64,000 bases of DNA, taken from assembly GCF_040712315.1 (NCBI RefSeq), contig NC_134017.1, positions 57,100,636 to 57,164,635 on the forward strand, given 5' to 3'. Made by a program: the position numbers and the translations under genes. Position 1 is the stretch's first letter, and each line of letters starts with the position of its first letter. Shown one piece after another: positions 10,920-22,998 of this stretch. The notes beneath the pieces are model-generated. The model searched no databases. It worked only from the letters and a program-made list of their open reading frames with translations, and had not been told where the DNA came from. This stretch comes from Castanea sativa (lineage: Eukaryota > Streptophyta > Magnoliopsida > Fagales > Fagaceae).

Positions 10920-11946
10920 TCATTGTGGATACATACAAAAGCCTGCATTCAAAGCGGTGTAGCCTCCGTCTACGAGAAGATTATGTCCACTCACATATTT
11001 TGAGTCATCACTTGCAAGAAAGAGTGCAGCATCAGCAATATCCTCTGGCGTGACATTCTTACCCTTGAGGTTGGAATAAATAGTAGGAGGAACGCCGTTT
11101 GCATCTGGTTCAAAGATATCCGCTGCCGCAGGTGTAGGAACCACATAGGGTGACACACAATTCACACGAATGCCATATTTTCCAAGCTCCACTGCTGTAT
11201 TTTTTACCAATCCATGCACACCATGTTTTGCACTTGTGTAGCCATGCGATAAAGCCCCTCCTATGACTGAGCATATGCTAGCAGTATTGATTATACAGCC
11301 TTTGCGAGCCGGGATCATCACACGGGCTGCATGTTTGGTACCAAGGAAAGGACCTAACAGGTTGACTTTAATCACTTGCTCAAAATCATCTTGGGTGTTG
11401 TCAAGAATGCTGGTTTTTTTTACCCCAATTATACCAGCATTGTTGTACATAATGTCTAATTTACCGTACGTGGAAACAGCACAATTAACAGCATTTTCCA
11501 CATCAGTTTCCTTGGTGACATCACAATGTACGAAGGTTGTACATTCAGGATTTAGTTCTTTGCACAGAGAGTGACCCATTTCATCTTGCAAGTCTGCAAT
11601 TACAACTTTAGCTCCATTTTTGGAGAATAGTCTTGCAGTGGACGCACCAATGCCACTAGCCCCACCGGTAATTAGTGCCACTTTTCCTTCTAGCCTGTCA
11701 TATTTTTACATGATATTATCCCTCAATTTTATTAGTCAACAATTTGGATACTGCAGATAGTTTGTAAAGATTATGTAGTAAAATTTGTATCATACCTAAC
11801 ATTACTCATACAAAAATTTTTTAGTCAGAGATAAAGGACTCTTTTCAATGAATATTGTTCTTTAACAAATTAAACATATAGAGGCAAGATAGCTAAATTT
11901 TTTTATACCTTCTTGCTTCAGGTGGGAGTAATGAGGAACTTCCCAT
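10920..11946 (-). CDS. Short-chain dehydrogenase/reductase, secoisolariciresinol dehydrogenase-like
   Basis: This is an NAD(P)-dependent oxidoreductase of the classical SDR family, predicted cytosolic. Exon 1 is 11909-11946 (starts MGSSSLLPPEARR, donor AG|GTATAA); exon 2 is 10920-11694 (acceptor ACAG). The join completes an Arg codon and gives 270 residues, close to the ~275 usual for the group. Visible motifs are the cofactor-binding TGGASGIG near residues 22-29, NNAG, the catalytic Ser in NTASICS and the YTSAK (YxxxK) pair, followed by RVNCVSP. An Asp at the end of the second strand (VVIADLQ) suggests NAD preference. Relatives act in lignan, terpenoid or hormone metabolism, so the substrate cannot be assigned. 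A candidate TATA box lies about 100 bp upstream. Confidence 0.88.
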
Positions 11947-12045
11947 GGTCGATTCGATGGAATTAGAATATGTGTTGGAAAAATGAAAATGAATCCCAAA
12001 GACTATCACTAAATTGCTTTGTGATCTCTCCTCTAACGTAACTAA

Positions 12046-12053
12046 CTTATATA
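12046..12053 (-). promoter_or_regulatory. Candidate TATA box of the SDR gene
   Basis: TATATAAG on the minus strand lies about 100 bp upstream of the ATG at 11946, a normal TATA position for a short leader. Confidence 0.6.
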
Positions 12054-12149
12054 GAGGCAACATCACACCCCCTGCATTCCCAAGTTTGACATAATAGCAC
12101 TGTTTGTTTACTACAAATAGCATTGCATCCCACAAGAACAGGTTCACGT

Positions 12150-12950
12150 TAAGTTAGACTAATTTGGGCCATTTATTTGACAAATTCTACCAAGTTTTGC
12201 ATTATTGTCAGTTGATGAATTATAGCGACAAATTTTGTTGTCACAACTTTGATGTGGAATTAAGAGTGGTGAAGAAAAAGTAGTGAAAAGAGATTCTCGG
12301 GAAGGACTAATTTTTGTTCCCGTTTTTTAACATAATTATCTACACAGTCACGCATATTTACTTTCTATTGCTCGATTTGCTACGTTTGATCTAAACATTT
12401 CTCCCAATCTCCGTCCTACCTCCCCTGATCTTGTTTACCTGAAAGGAGAATACAAAGTAAAAAGTCAGTCATGGTACCGAAGCACGGATCAAAATCATAG
12501 TTCCAATGGCAGTGAAAAGAAACAGTAAGTACTAAAGGAACAAAACAGCAATCCCAAGCTATAAAAAATATAGATAATCGTTCTCCTAGTGATAAAAAAT
12601 TATGCAACGCGTGTGTATATATGTATATATATGAACCCCCTTACCCCCAATCAATATTTTGCTGTATAAATTAGAGTTTTTCTTGTTCTCGTTTTCGCCA
12701 TGTTAATTAGCAAAGCAAATGGAACGGAAACAAGGGCAAACCAATATTACTAGTCGCATTACGTGAGTTTATGAATATCAGCAATACTAGTGTGTAACCT
12801 TATGTATATGCACGGTACAATTAAAAACAATCACTATTATACTTTTTTTTTTTTTTAGAAGAGATTCAAATTATATATAGTATTAGCATACACTTTTTTA
12901 AACCATATATTTCTAAAATGTGTAATGGTTTCTCATTTCATATACTATAT
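12150..12950. other. Upstream region of the SDR gene, no gene seen
   Basis: No exon was recognised. The small reverse-strand open frame at 12416-12607 has no family resemblance. Promoter elements of the SDR gene may lie in its first few hundred bases. Confidence 0.4.
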
Positions 12951-12954
12951 AATA

Positions 12955-14151
12955 TTAGTTGGGTTTAGAAGCCATAATTGTGCCAAATAGCTTCACCAAA
13001 TTGCAAAAAAAAAATTAGATTTCTAGATTTTGAAAATATATATATATATATAATTTTTATTCTCATAAAAAAAAAAATTTGTTTGTTCTTATCAATTTCT
13101 TTGGATAAAATAATAAAATTATTTTAACAAAATATGCAACCTACATTCAACAAATGTAAAATGTAAAAAAATATTAGTATGTGTATAAAAATGGTTTTAA
13201 TCATTTGCAGTATTTCATTATCTTAAAGACCTATATCAATTTGGTCTCATCTAGCACACTGTTTGCTTATGCAAAAATCTATATCGGTTATGCCTATCCT
13301 TATCTAAAAATAAGGTTATCAACAATTTTTATTTTTTATATTTATCTTCAAGTATATCTACAACTTGAGATTAGATCATAAGGAATAATTTGAAGAGATT
13401 TTATATTAGAGTTTAACTAGAAACTCTACTATCTCGTAATAGTAAAAATAGTTGACAAAAAAATTATAAATATTTGCAGCTAAACAATAGTTTAAGGATG
13501 CCTACAATAAAAGTTACAAGTTTTCTTTTCCTCTCCAAGGTTATTTAACTCTATCATTTCTTTTTCTTTTTTACTATTTCATTATACACATGTATTTGAT
13601 AGGGTGAAATTCGGTGCCTCCTCCCTTACTTTCAAAGAAAGAAAAAATCAATTCTCATATAAGTCTCTCTACTTTTAATTTTTAATGTTCCGTAATTTTG
13701 GTTTTTCTTAATTCTTAACTATTAAATTTATGTTACCACTTAAATAAGCTCTCAAATATATTTTTTTTTTATCGTTTTTAATTATTGAATTCAAGAATTT
13801 TTTTTTTTTTCATTTAAATATGTGGTGGTGATTACTTGAGCTTTAAATGTTAATATAATATTTTTCAAACTCCCGTTATATTTTTTTAGGTATCCCCTTT
13901 TATATTAGTTACATAGTTATTTGACATCTTCCATTTAATTAATTTTGGACTTATATATAATTTTTTTTAAATAAAAACTTAATTTTACACAACACACATT
14001 CATTATATAACTTAAAATAAAAGATTACTTCACTTTACTTTATTTTAATTAACTATTTTATTATTTAATTTTAATTAAATTAAAATTTTTTTTTTTTTAA
14101 GTTTACACATGATTTTTTATTAAGCCGTGTATCGCATGGGCATGATACTAG
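12955..14151 (+). mobile_element. Helitron-like non-autonomous element
   Basis: The right end has the layout of a plant Helitron 3' terminus: a short GC-containing stem (GCCGTGTATCGCATGGG region, 14124-14140), then about 8 bases and CTAG followed by T (14148-14152). The left end is placed by a phrase shared with other sites in the window (TTAGAAGCC…CACCAAATTGCA). There is no helicase coding content. The left boundary is uncertain. Confidence 0.45.
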
Positions 14152-14943
14152 TATATATATAAAAGAGGATTCTTCCCTTTGAACTGGCCTTTTATATAGT
14201 TCAAAAATACCATCATTAATAAAATGTAATTTCTCTTAAAAAAATAAGATCATAAATGTCAAATAACAAATTTCATTTTGAATTCAAAAAGAGAACTCCT
14301 AAATTTTTTTTCCTTCACATTCATCTTTTTATTTCCTAAAATTTAGTCTTTTTATTTATTTATTTTTTATTTACCCCAATAAAAATAAAACGCCCCCAAT
14401 TCACAAAATAAAAAACTAAGAGAACTCCTAAAATTTAGCATTTTTTCCCCCTCAAGTTCGTCTTATTTTCCCTACTTAAATTTTTCTCTATATTACTACA
14501 CCACTTTCAAACACATGTTTTTTAAAAAAATTTACACTTACTGTTTATTTATAAAGTTTATTCTTTTTATTTGTTTGAAAAATAAAAAATATATATTTCC
14601 AAATTATAAGTGATGCTAATTATTAACCTTTCCCAAAAAAAAAAAAAAATAGAAGAGACTCTGAGCACGCACAACACGCGTGCTTATCTTTTTCGTCTAT
14701 AATTTCTAAGTTGATAAAAGTCTCAACTCTCAATTTGATTACAATCCAAATTCTACTTTTTCATATTTGTTTTTTTTTTTTTTTTAAATATGCAATTTCT
14801 TTTTTGTTCTTAGCTTCTTTTCCTATAATTTCTAAGTTGATAAAAAACTTAACACTTATTTTTTAGATTTAGAATTCAACTTCACACATCCACAAATTAA
14901 ACTGGCATTAGACTTTTTGTCTTATATATAACACTTTTTGTTT

Positions 14944-14980
14944 TATACACACTCCACAAATTCAACGTGGAGTGTGTATA
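14944..14980. repeat. Perfect 14-bp hairpin
   Basis: TATACACACTCCAC (14944-14957) and its exact reverse complement (14967-14980) are separated by a 9-base loop. It is GC-richer than the surroundings. No function is assigned. Confidence 0.9.
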
Positions 14981-14981
14981 C

Positions 14982-15168
14982 ATATATAAGATAGTTCATA
15001 TATATAAATTATGTAATAATTATTTTTTTCTTCATAAAATTATATATTTTATATGTTTATGAACAAAAAAAAAATCCATTATATATATAAGATAGTTCAT
15101 ATAAATTATGTAATAATTATTATTTTTCTTCATAAAATTATATATTTTATATGTTTATGAACAAAACA
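14982..15168 (+). repeat. Tandem duplication with about 101-bp spacing
   Basis: ATATATAAGATAGTTCATAT followed by the same AT-rich text ending in TTTATGAACAAAA occurs at 14982 and again at 15083, with small indels between the copies. Confidence 0.85.
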
Positions 15169-15194
15169 AATCTGTATAATGCATGAGCTTTCAA

Positions 15195-15197
<3 letters not shown>

Positions 15198-15236
<39 letters not shown>
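15198..15236 (+). repeat. (AT)n microsatellite
   Basis: About 19 AT units directly after a Helitron-like terminus. Confidence 0.95.
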
Positions 15237-15240
<4 letters not shown>

Positions 15241-15370
15241 AAAAATAGGAATATAAACAGTTACTTTTATTTGTTATATAAATAGAGACAAATAATAAAT
15301 ATAGACATGCGTGTGAGGTAATTAGAGAGAAATCCGCCAAAGAGTGCCGCAAGAATAATGAAAAATAACA

Positions 15371-15693
15371 CTCTGTTTGTTTTAATAATGATGTTTTCTA
15401 GAAAATGAGTCATTTTCTAAAAAGCATTTTTTATAAAATTATCTCATTTTCCAATGTTTGGTAGCAACTTTAAATAAGTTGAAAAACAACCTCTTAACTT
15501 CCCTTATTTAGCTTGCTGTGAGATAGAGTTGTTTTCCAAAAAAATTTAATGGAAAACAATCTCTAAAAATAAGCCATATTTTTTATATTGACCAAAGATA
15601 GTTTTCCTTTAACTCATATTTTTTTATGCTACCAAACATTGGAAAATAAGGAAAACTATCTTTGCACAAGGTTTTTCATTGAAACAAACAGAG
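15371..15693. mobile_element. MITE with inverted termini
   Basis: It begins CTCTGTTTGTTTTAAT and ends ATTGAAACAAACAGAG, a near-perfect terminal inverted repeat. Internal segments also fold back (CCAATGTTTGGTAG left, CTACCAAACATTGG right on the reverse strand). It is 323 bp and non-coding. The target duplication is not clear. Confidence 0.75.
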
Positions 15694-15699
15694 CATAAA

Positions 15700-16180
15700 A
15701 GAAAGAGAAATGCAGTGAGCCAGTGAGAGAAGATGGTTTATATATATATAAATTACTTTTGTTCAGGCCAGTTTGGATAAAGCAAGAATCATTTTTTTTT
15801 TTAGTTTTAGTTTATGACCAAGAATAATGTTTGTTGGTGAGACAGTGATACTTCTTTTGAATTGTATGCGCAATGAACCAAAAACACTACTCTAAGTCAT
15901 ATCCATCCACAATTAATAATAAAATGAAAGTTTAAAGAGTAGGGAAGATAGATGCAAACACAAGATAAACTATACAGATTTACTAGAGAATAAAGTTGGA
16001 GTACATGAATTGTGGATGGATATGAATCGTGTTATAGAAGAGGAAACCGAAGAACTCAGCTAAAAACCTCTCCGCGACCCTTCAAGTCAAAATCGATCTA
16101 CTAGAGAATAAAGTTGGAGCATATGAATAACAAAAGACCCTCCAAGACTAGTCTACCCCATGTACTTGAGCCCTCCAAGC
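15700..16180. other. Unassigned sequence
   Basis: No gene was recognised. Phrases such as ACTAGAGAATAAAGTTGGAG recur (about 15980 and 16099), showing older duplication next to the 657-bp tandem unit. Confidence 0.4.
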
Positions 16181-17494
16181 TCCTGCTACCAACGGACTTC
16201 TCAAAGTCTTGTGTCTTTTCTAGATTTCTGGATCCTATAATTCAGCCCGATTGCATCTACCACTAAATGGCTTCTTCCAATACTTCCCAATAGCACTAAA
16301 ACCCCACTTAACACTCAGATCTGGTGTGGTAAGTGTTTGGGCTATGAACCTCTAAAGGATATAGATATGGAAAAGTAAGAGTTGAGGAAAACCACAAGTA
16401 AATGTGTAGATGATTGTGGTTATAACAATCTCTAACTCTCAAGCGTATTTGCCAGGGTTTTCTCTTTAAAAAGCACTCCTTACAATTCATAGGTAATGAG
16501 GGTATTTATAGTGTGGATAAAGAATTTGGTAAAATACTTTATCTTTTGCTAAACAAAATGTTTTACGAGTACCTCACAAGATGGCCCTTCATGCGAAACA
16601 CTCGTGAACTTGACATCCTAGCGTAACTCTTTAGCTTCCAGTCATGTGCTTCACACATGGTCTTTTCGTGGGTTACTTATCGCGAGCTTCTCGCGAGTTA
16701 ATCACAAATTGCGTTGATTCATCTTTGAAGCTTGATTTTTGCATCGATCTCTCACACTCATCCCTTACAAATAAACTCACATACATACAGGGAAATGATT
16801 GAAGAAATTACAATCAATTTTGGCATGGAATTAAAGCTCCTGCTACCAACGGAATTCTCAGAGTCTTGTGCCTTTTCTAGCTTTCCAGGTCCCGCAATTC
16901 AACCCGATTGCATCCACCACTAAATGGCTCTTTCCAATACTTTCCAACAGCACTAAAACCCCACTTAACACTCAGATCTGGTGTGGTAAGTGTTTGGGCT
17001 ATGAACCTCTCAATGATATAGAAATGGAGAGGTAGGAGTTGAGGAAAACCACAAGTAAATGTGTAGATAATTGTGGTTATAACAATCTCTAACTCTCAAG
17101 TGTATTTGCTAAGGTTTTCTCTCTAAAAAGCACTCCTTACAATTTGTAAGTAATGAGCATATTTATAGTGTGGGTAAAGAATTTGGTAAAACACTTTATT
17201 TTTTTGCCAAACAGAATGTTTTGCGGATACCTCGCAGGATGGCCCTTCTTGCGAAACACTCGTGAACTTGACAGCCTAGCGTAACTCTTCAGCTTCCAGT
17301 CATGTGCTTCACACGTGGTCTTTTCACAGGTTACTTATCGCGAGCTTCTCGTGAGTTAATCACAAATTGCGCTAATTCATCTTTGAAGCTTGATTCTTTC
17401 ACCGATCTCTCACACTTATCCCTTACAAATAAACCCACATACATACAGGGAAATGATTGTAGAAATTACAATCAAATTTGGCACGGAATTAAAG
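16181..17494 (+). repeat. 657-bp tandem duplication, non-coding
   Basis: Unit 1 (16181-16837) and unit 2 (16838-17494) align along their whole length. They share TCCTGCTACC at the start, CACTCAGATCTGGTGTGG in the middle, and a right part with ATCGCGAGCTTCTCG. Divergence is visible but modest. The units contain no long open frame. The text resembles plant LTR or leader sequence, but no class was identified. Confidence 0.88.
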
Positions 17495-17499
17495 CCAAC

Positions 17500-17950
17500 A
17501 CAAGCTAGTTAGAAATCACAACTTTACAGATTTCTTTTGTTTTTCTAGTGGTTACTAAAAATGGTTTAATTGCTCTGTTACGTCATTAATCATTGCAACA
17601 AACATATACAAAAGAAACAATCATATCCAAACTTTCTTTTTGAAAATGTATATCCAACCTTAATTGATGAGTGTGGATCTTTCTCTAAAAAAAAAAATTG
17701 ATGAGTGTGGATGAATTTTGATTTCCATCGAATTTTGTTCTTCTACCTACAACTATATATTTTTTTACTCTAATTGTTTTTAATAGGTTTCGTGTATTTT
17801 TTGTCTTTTGTTTAACATAATTTTTTAAGTTTTATTCAATTTATATGGTTATGGTTTGAGAATCAATCATTAAATGCTTAGATATGATTTTTATTATTAT
17901 TTTGTATACCATATAGAATCAATCATTAAATATGCTTAGAAATGTTTCTT

Positions 17951-17994
<44 letters not shown>

Positions 17995-18690
17995 GACATG
18001 ATTTTGTTATTATTTTGTATACCATACATGATCACACAGCGCTTTACTTTTTGTCTTGGTAGCCAAAGAGATATTCAATAGTGATACGTTGTTACACATA
18101 TATGATTAATATGGTTAAACATATATGATTTTATCAAATAAAAAGCATTCAAAATGATAATCTTTGCACGATTACGTGTTAATTATAGTTAAAAAAATAT
18201 ATCATAATTAATATTTTTTAAGATTAAGAAAACAATTTGTTATGCTATGACAATCAACAAAAATCTAGGACTTGCCAAGTCTAGCATTTAGCCACAGCCA
18301 ATTGCATGAAGGACTAAAGATTTTAATAAAACACAATGACAAACAAGAACAAACAAACACTGAAAATATAGTGTACAATGAGCTATTCAACAATCTTCCA
18401 AATGTAAAACAACTTCTAACATTTTTTTTCTCATTAATAATATTGTAGCTAATAATATTACAGATTCATTATATACAAAATTTAGATAAATGCAATTTGA
18501 TACATGTAACTACAAGTCTCATTAGAGCACAATTTGTAAGTTACAAGCTAATAATTTTCTATTGAGGTGTTATCATTTTATATTTGAAGGTTGTTATACC
18601 AATAAAATTTATTCCTTTTGTTATTATTATGATTATTTATTTGGTTATTGTTTCTATTATAAAATGTATATTCTATAAGTTTATGATAAA
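17500..18690. other. AT-rich sequence with an (AT)n tract
   Basis: There is an (AT)n tract at about 17955-17990. The right part (about 18240-18718) is probably the interior of a Helitron-like element whose 3' end is at 18718. No gene was recognised. Confidence 0.4.
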
Positions 18691-18718
18691 ACCGTGCAAA
18701 GCACATGCCTTTAACTAG
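18691..18718 (+). mobile_element. Helitron-like 3' terminus
   Basis: CCGTGCAAAGCACATG, a small stem-forming segment, is followed by CTAG and T at 18715-18719, the expected layout of a plant Helitron 3' end. Directly afterwards begins the phrase AGTTGATTTAGAATCCATTA, related to the starts at about 12963 and 28190. Confidence 0.5.
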
Positions 18719-19040
18719 TATATAATAAAAGTTGATTTAGAATCCATTATTACGCCAAGTGACTTCACCAAATTGCAGTTATTTTTTAGATAGAAACAAC
18801 AGTTTATATGTTCTTATCAAGTTCTCTAAGTGTTTTAACAAAACATGCAACCTTTTTGGTCATATCAAACTATTTTTTTCTCTTTACATTTTTTTATTAA
18901 AAAAAAAACATTTGGGCCGTATGCATGGATCTAATTACACTATATAATATTAATTAAGATTAAAGAAGAAGAAGAAAATGTAACCATGCAAATAGAAGAG
19001 TAAAAAAGAAAAGTTCTTTGAGAAGAAACGATAGTAGATT

Positions 19041-22000
19041 TTATTCAATATCATGTTGTACAATGGGAAAGAGAAATGAGGGGCATTCTTCTATCCAAAC
19101 AATAGTCTTCTCATTCTCTTTTGCAACACTAGCAAGAGTTAGAGCAGCACGATTACATTTTAAAGGAACAGAAACAAAGGATATATCAACAAAATGTTCA
19201 CAAATCAGCTTAATATCCTCCAAAATCCAAGCTACTTCAAGGGAGCAAGTCCTATCTGAGTTTAGAAGATCCACCAATTCAGCAAAGTTGGAGGAAATTT
19301 TCAGACTAGCATAGTAAGGGAGGGCAATATAGTAAGTTAACACACGTTTGAAACGTATTAACAAACTAGCATCTCGAGTTCTATTTTGAAACTCGAGTAT
19401 CAAAGACTCGCTTTGTACTGATGACTTGGACAGAAATGTCAAGAAATGCCACATAGATCTCAAGTCTCTTAGATTCGAGTTCTACCAAAGAGACGAACTG
19501 CGAATTCAGCAGAACTTTGAAGAAGAGAGAAACCCAGTACCCAGAATGATGAAGAAGAGAGAAATCCAGAACGAAGATGAAGAAGAACCCAGAACGAAGA
19601 TGAAGAAAAACCCAAAACGAAGAAGATGAAGCCCAAACCGATCGAAAATTAAACAACAAGAACATAACGAAGATGAACCCAGTAGAAGAAGAACAGAGCG
19701 AAGATGATGAAGAAACCCCAGAAGATGAAGAAACCCAGAATGACCTGACGATGAAGAACAGAGGGAAGAACAGAGGAAGAACTCAGAATGTTGGAGCTCC
19801 GATTGGACGATCTGCACAAAGAAGAACGATGGGTCTGACTCAGAAGAACGCGAGGAAGACGAAGGATGGATGATCTGAAAGGGAAAAATGGTGGAACTCA
19901 AGTTTCTAAAACTCGAGTTCTACGTGGAATTTTTTCCATGTCAACTTCTACCTCTTAGGTCTCGAGTTTTAAAAACTCAAGTTCCACCATTGAACTCGAG
20001 TTTTAAAAACTCGAGATGCTAGTTTCCCAGTTTATTTTGCAATAGGACAACTAATAATATTCTTAAAAAATTAATGCTAAATGGAAAAAAAATTCAGCAA
20101 AGTTGCATTCAGCAATGATCTTGGTTAAGCTGATATTTTGACAAAAAAGAAGTGCAATCCGTACCACAGAAGCTGCTGTCCAAAGAGCATTCAATTCCTT
20201 CCTTGCTTGTTCACATGCTGCTGCCATCACCTCACCCTTTGAATTCCGAATAAGCAGCCCCACACCAACAGAAGAAGAAGACTTGGACTGAGAAATAGCA
20301 ATATTCAACTTGAACACTGAATCAATGGAAGGAGAAGACCACCTACAGACCGGTGCTGCTGAAGAGACCAAATGTTTCTTGTTTGCCTCCATAAATTTCA
20401 GCGCGTAAATAGAAGCTCTAGACCACAAACCAGCTGGTTTGGGATTAGAATCTTCAAAAACAGCTTTGTTTCGGCAATTCCAAATCATCCAAAATGCCAC
20501 ACATAAGATTTCAAACTCAGGGGATTGCAATTTTTTAATGGCAGCGTCTATAATGTCAATAAACTGAGAATGCAGAGGGAAGCTGAAAGAGTTCCTAAAA
20601 GGAGCATCAAGCCAAACGGCTTGAGCGAAGGAACATTCCCATAAAAGGTGGCTGCATGACTCAGCTGCATCAAAACATAAGACACAAAAAAATGAGTTAG
20701 AAATCTTCCTGTCAACTAGCTTGGTTCGAAGAGGTAGACTATCTTTGCAAGCCCTCCAAATGAAGCATTTGCTCTTGGGTGGAATCAAAGAAGACCACAC
20801 ACTATTCCAGAAAGAGTTAAGTCGGCTAGTACTAGAAGATGAAGCTCCATTTCCAGTCACCACCTTCTCAATCTCTTTTTGAAGAAAATAAGCACTACAG
20901 ACTGTGAATGTGCCCGCCCTGTTTTTTGTCCAAGTCAAAGAATCTGATGGCTGTCTGATGCTTAAAGGAATGGATTTAATAATCTCAGCCTCAAAGGGAA
21001 AGAAAATAGAATCTATAAGGAATGTATTCCACCTTGGTTGAAATGAAGAAAGGTCAATTAAATCTAAGACTCGTGCTGTTGGAGGCAAAATGGAACGAGG
21101 GGAAATAATTTTCTGGTTAAACTCCATAGGCAGCCACTTATCTTGCCATATACTAATCATTGTTCCATTGCCAACTCTCCACTGGCTGCCTTGAAGCAAG
21201 AGTCACGACTTTGAGCAATACTACACCAAGCATAAGAAGAGTGAGATGGGATAGATGCTTCCAGAAAAGATTCATTTGGGAAATATTTAGACTTGAAAAC
21301 TTTGTAAAAAAGAGAGTCATGACAATGTAGAAGTCTCCAGCCCTGTTTAGCAAGCTAAGCTATATTAAAACATCTCAAATCTCTGAAACCCATCCCGCCA
21401 TCTTTCTTTGCAAAACAAAGTTGTTTCCAACTTAACCAATGTATCTTCTTTTCATCCCCCTACTGGCCCCACCAGAATTGACCCATCATGGAATTAAGGT
21501 CATTGCAAAGACCCAATGGGAGTAAGGAACAATTCATAGCATACACAGGGATTGCTTGAGCGATTGACTTGATCAACACCCCTTTCCCCGCTTGTGATAA
21601 GAGCTTACCTTTCCATCCATTGGGTTTAGACAGAACTTTGAGCTTGATATCATCAAAAGCTTGCTTCTTTCCTCTGCCAATGATGGGAGGCAGACCAAGA
21701 TACTTTTCAAAAGGCTTTGAAGACGTGGCATTCAGGAAGGTTCTAATGACATCCCTGGTTTCCAACGGGGTATTTTTGCTGAAAAATATGGAAGTTTCAT
21801 CACAATTAACTTTCTGTCCAAATGCCAATACATATGTGCAAAGAATCTCCTTAATAGCCTAGCATTCTTCAATGGAAGCATTACAAAATAATAGACTATC
21901 ATCGGCAAAAAATAGATGAGTAATCCTGGGAGCACTCCGAGATATACTAATACCATGCAATCTGTTGGTCTGAGCGGCATTCCTAATCAGTGCAGTAAAA

Positions 22001-22998
22001 CCTTCAAAGCAAAGCAGAAATAAATGAGGAGATAGAGGATCACCTTGTCGAATACCTCTAGAAGGTTTAATATAACCTAAAGCCACACCATTCATAATGA
22101 CTGAGTATGAAACAAAAGAAATTCCAACCATCACTAGATTCACTCATCGGGGATGAAACCCCATTTTAAGCATCAAAGCTTCAAGATAATCTCATTCCAC
22201 TCTGTCGTATGCCTTGCTCATATCAAGCTTAAGAGCCATATGGGTTGTGTTACCCCACCATTTGGTCTTCATGTAATGTAAAGTTTCAAAGGAGATGAGA
22301 ATGTTATCTGTGATAACTCTGTTAGACACAAACGCACTTTGACAATCAAAGATAATCGTCCCCAATATCTTCTTCAATCTGTTAGCCAAGACCTTCGAAA
22401 CAATCTTGAAAATTACATTACATAAACTAATAGGCTGAAAATGAGACATAGATTCAGCATTTTCCTTCTTAGGGATAAGAGTGATATGGGTGAGGTTAAT
22501 ACTATTTAACATACTCCCTGAATTAAGACAATCAATAACAGCTCTAGTAACATCAGAATCTACAATATGCCAATAATGCTAAAAGAAAAGTGGATTCATA
22601 TCATCCGAGCCAGGGGCTTTCGTGGGATGCATCTGAAAGAGAGCTGTCTTCACTTCATCATCAGAGAATTCTTCAAGTAAATCATTGTTCATTTCTGGAG
22701 TAACCACCTGATCCACATGTTGGATAACTTGCTGAAAGGAGCTGGAAGAAATAGATGTGAAAATACCTTGGAAGTATTAAGTTGCCACTGGTTCCAAATC
22801 TGCCTGCTGTGAAACCCAATTGCCATTAGAATCTTTGAGCTTTGAGATCTCATTCCTTCTTCTTCTATGAGAGGCTACTGCATGAAAAAATTTTGTATTG
22901 CAATCACTAGACTGTAACCATGCCACCTTAGAACGTTGATGCCAATAAGCCTCTTCCTGACAAATCAATTCATTAAGCTCAGCTCTAGTTTTATAGAT
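19041..22998 (-). pseudogene. Decayed LINE (non-LTR retrotransposon) ORF2
   Basis: Pieces in minus-strand order are: a pre-RT segment (22998-22777, HQRSKVAWLQSSDCNTKFFH-like); the reverse transcriptase core with LTHITLIPKKE and KLDMSKAYDRVE (22512-22192) and the FADDSLLF catalytic box (about 21900); a post-RT segment with YLGLPPIIG (21828-21460); a zf-RVT zinc region with FIWRACKDSLPLRTKL and HLLWECSFAQAVW (within 21199-20500); and RNase H (about 20340-20063), which resumes at 19290-19041 after an insertion. Frameshifts and stops separate the pieces, so it cannot encode an enzyme. RNase H also lacks expected acidic residues (KLNIAIS; AECN). The 5' end, including ORF1 and the endonuclease, is missing. 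It is of the plant L1 type. Confidence 0.9.
19291..20090 (+). mobile_element. 800-bp insertion inside the LINE RNase H, 15-bp target duplication
   Basis: AATTCAGCAAAGTTG occurs at both borders (19276-19290 and 20091-20105). Removing one copy plus the insert rejoins the LINE frame across Asn-Phe-Ala-Glu. Inside, AAACTAGCATCTCGAGTT (19363-19380) is mirrored by its reverse complement (20008-20025), with further CTCGAG-containing palindromes. The centre is a purine-rich GAAGAAGA/AACCCAGA repeat (19510-19860) that gives spurious charged open frames. An A-run just before the right duplicate could be a retroposon tail. The element class is unresolved. Confidence 0.8.

Larger units (their letters stand above)
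14152..15197 (+). mobile_element. Possible second Helitron-like element abutting the first
   Basis: It starts directly after the CTAG end at 14151 and ends near a second, weaker terminus (TGTATAATGCATGAGC, then CTAA at about 15194-15197). It is AT-rich and non-coding. The assignment rests only on the terminal motif. Confidence 0.3.

Noticed and set aside
19426..19901. Charged open frames on both strands
   Set aside because: They follow from the GAAGAAGA/AACCCAGA repeat inside the 800-bp insertion.
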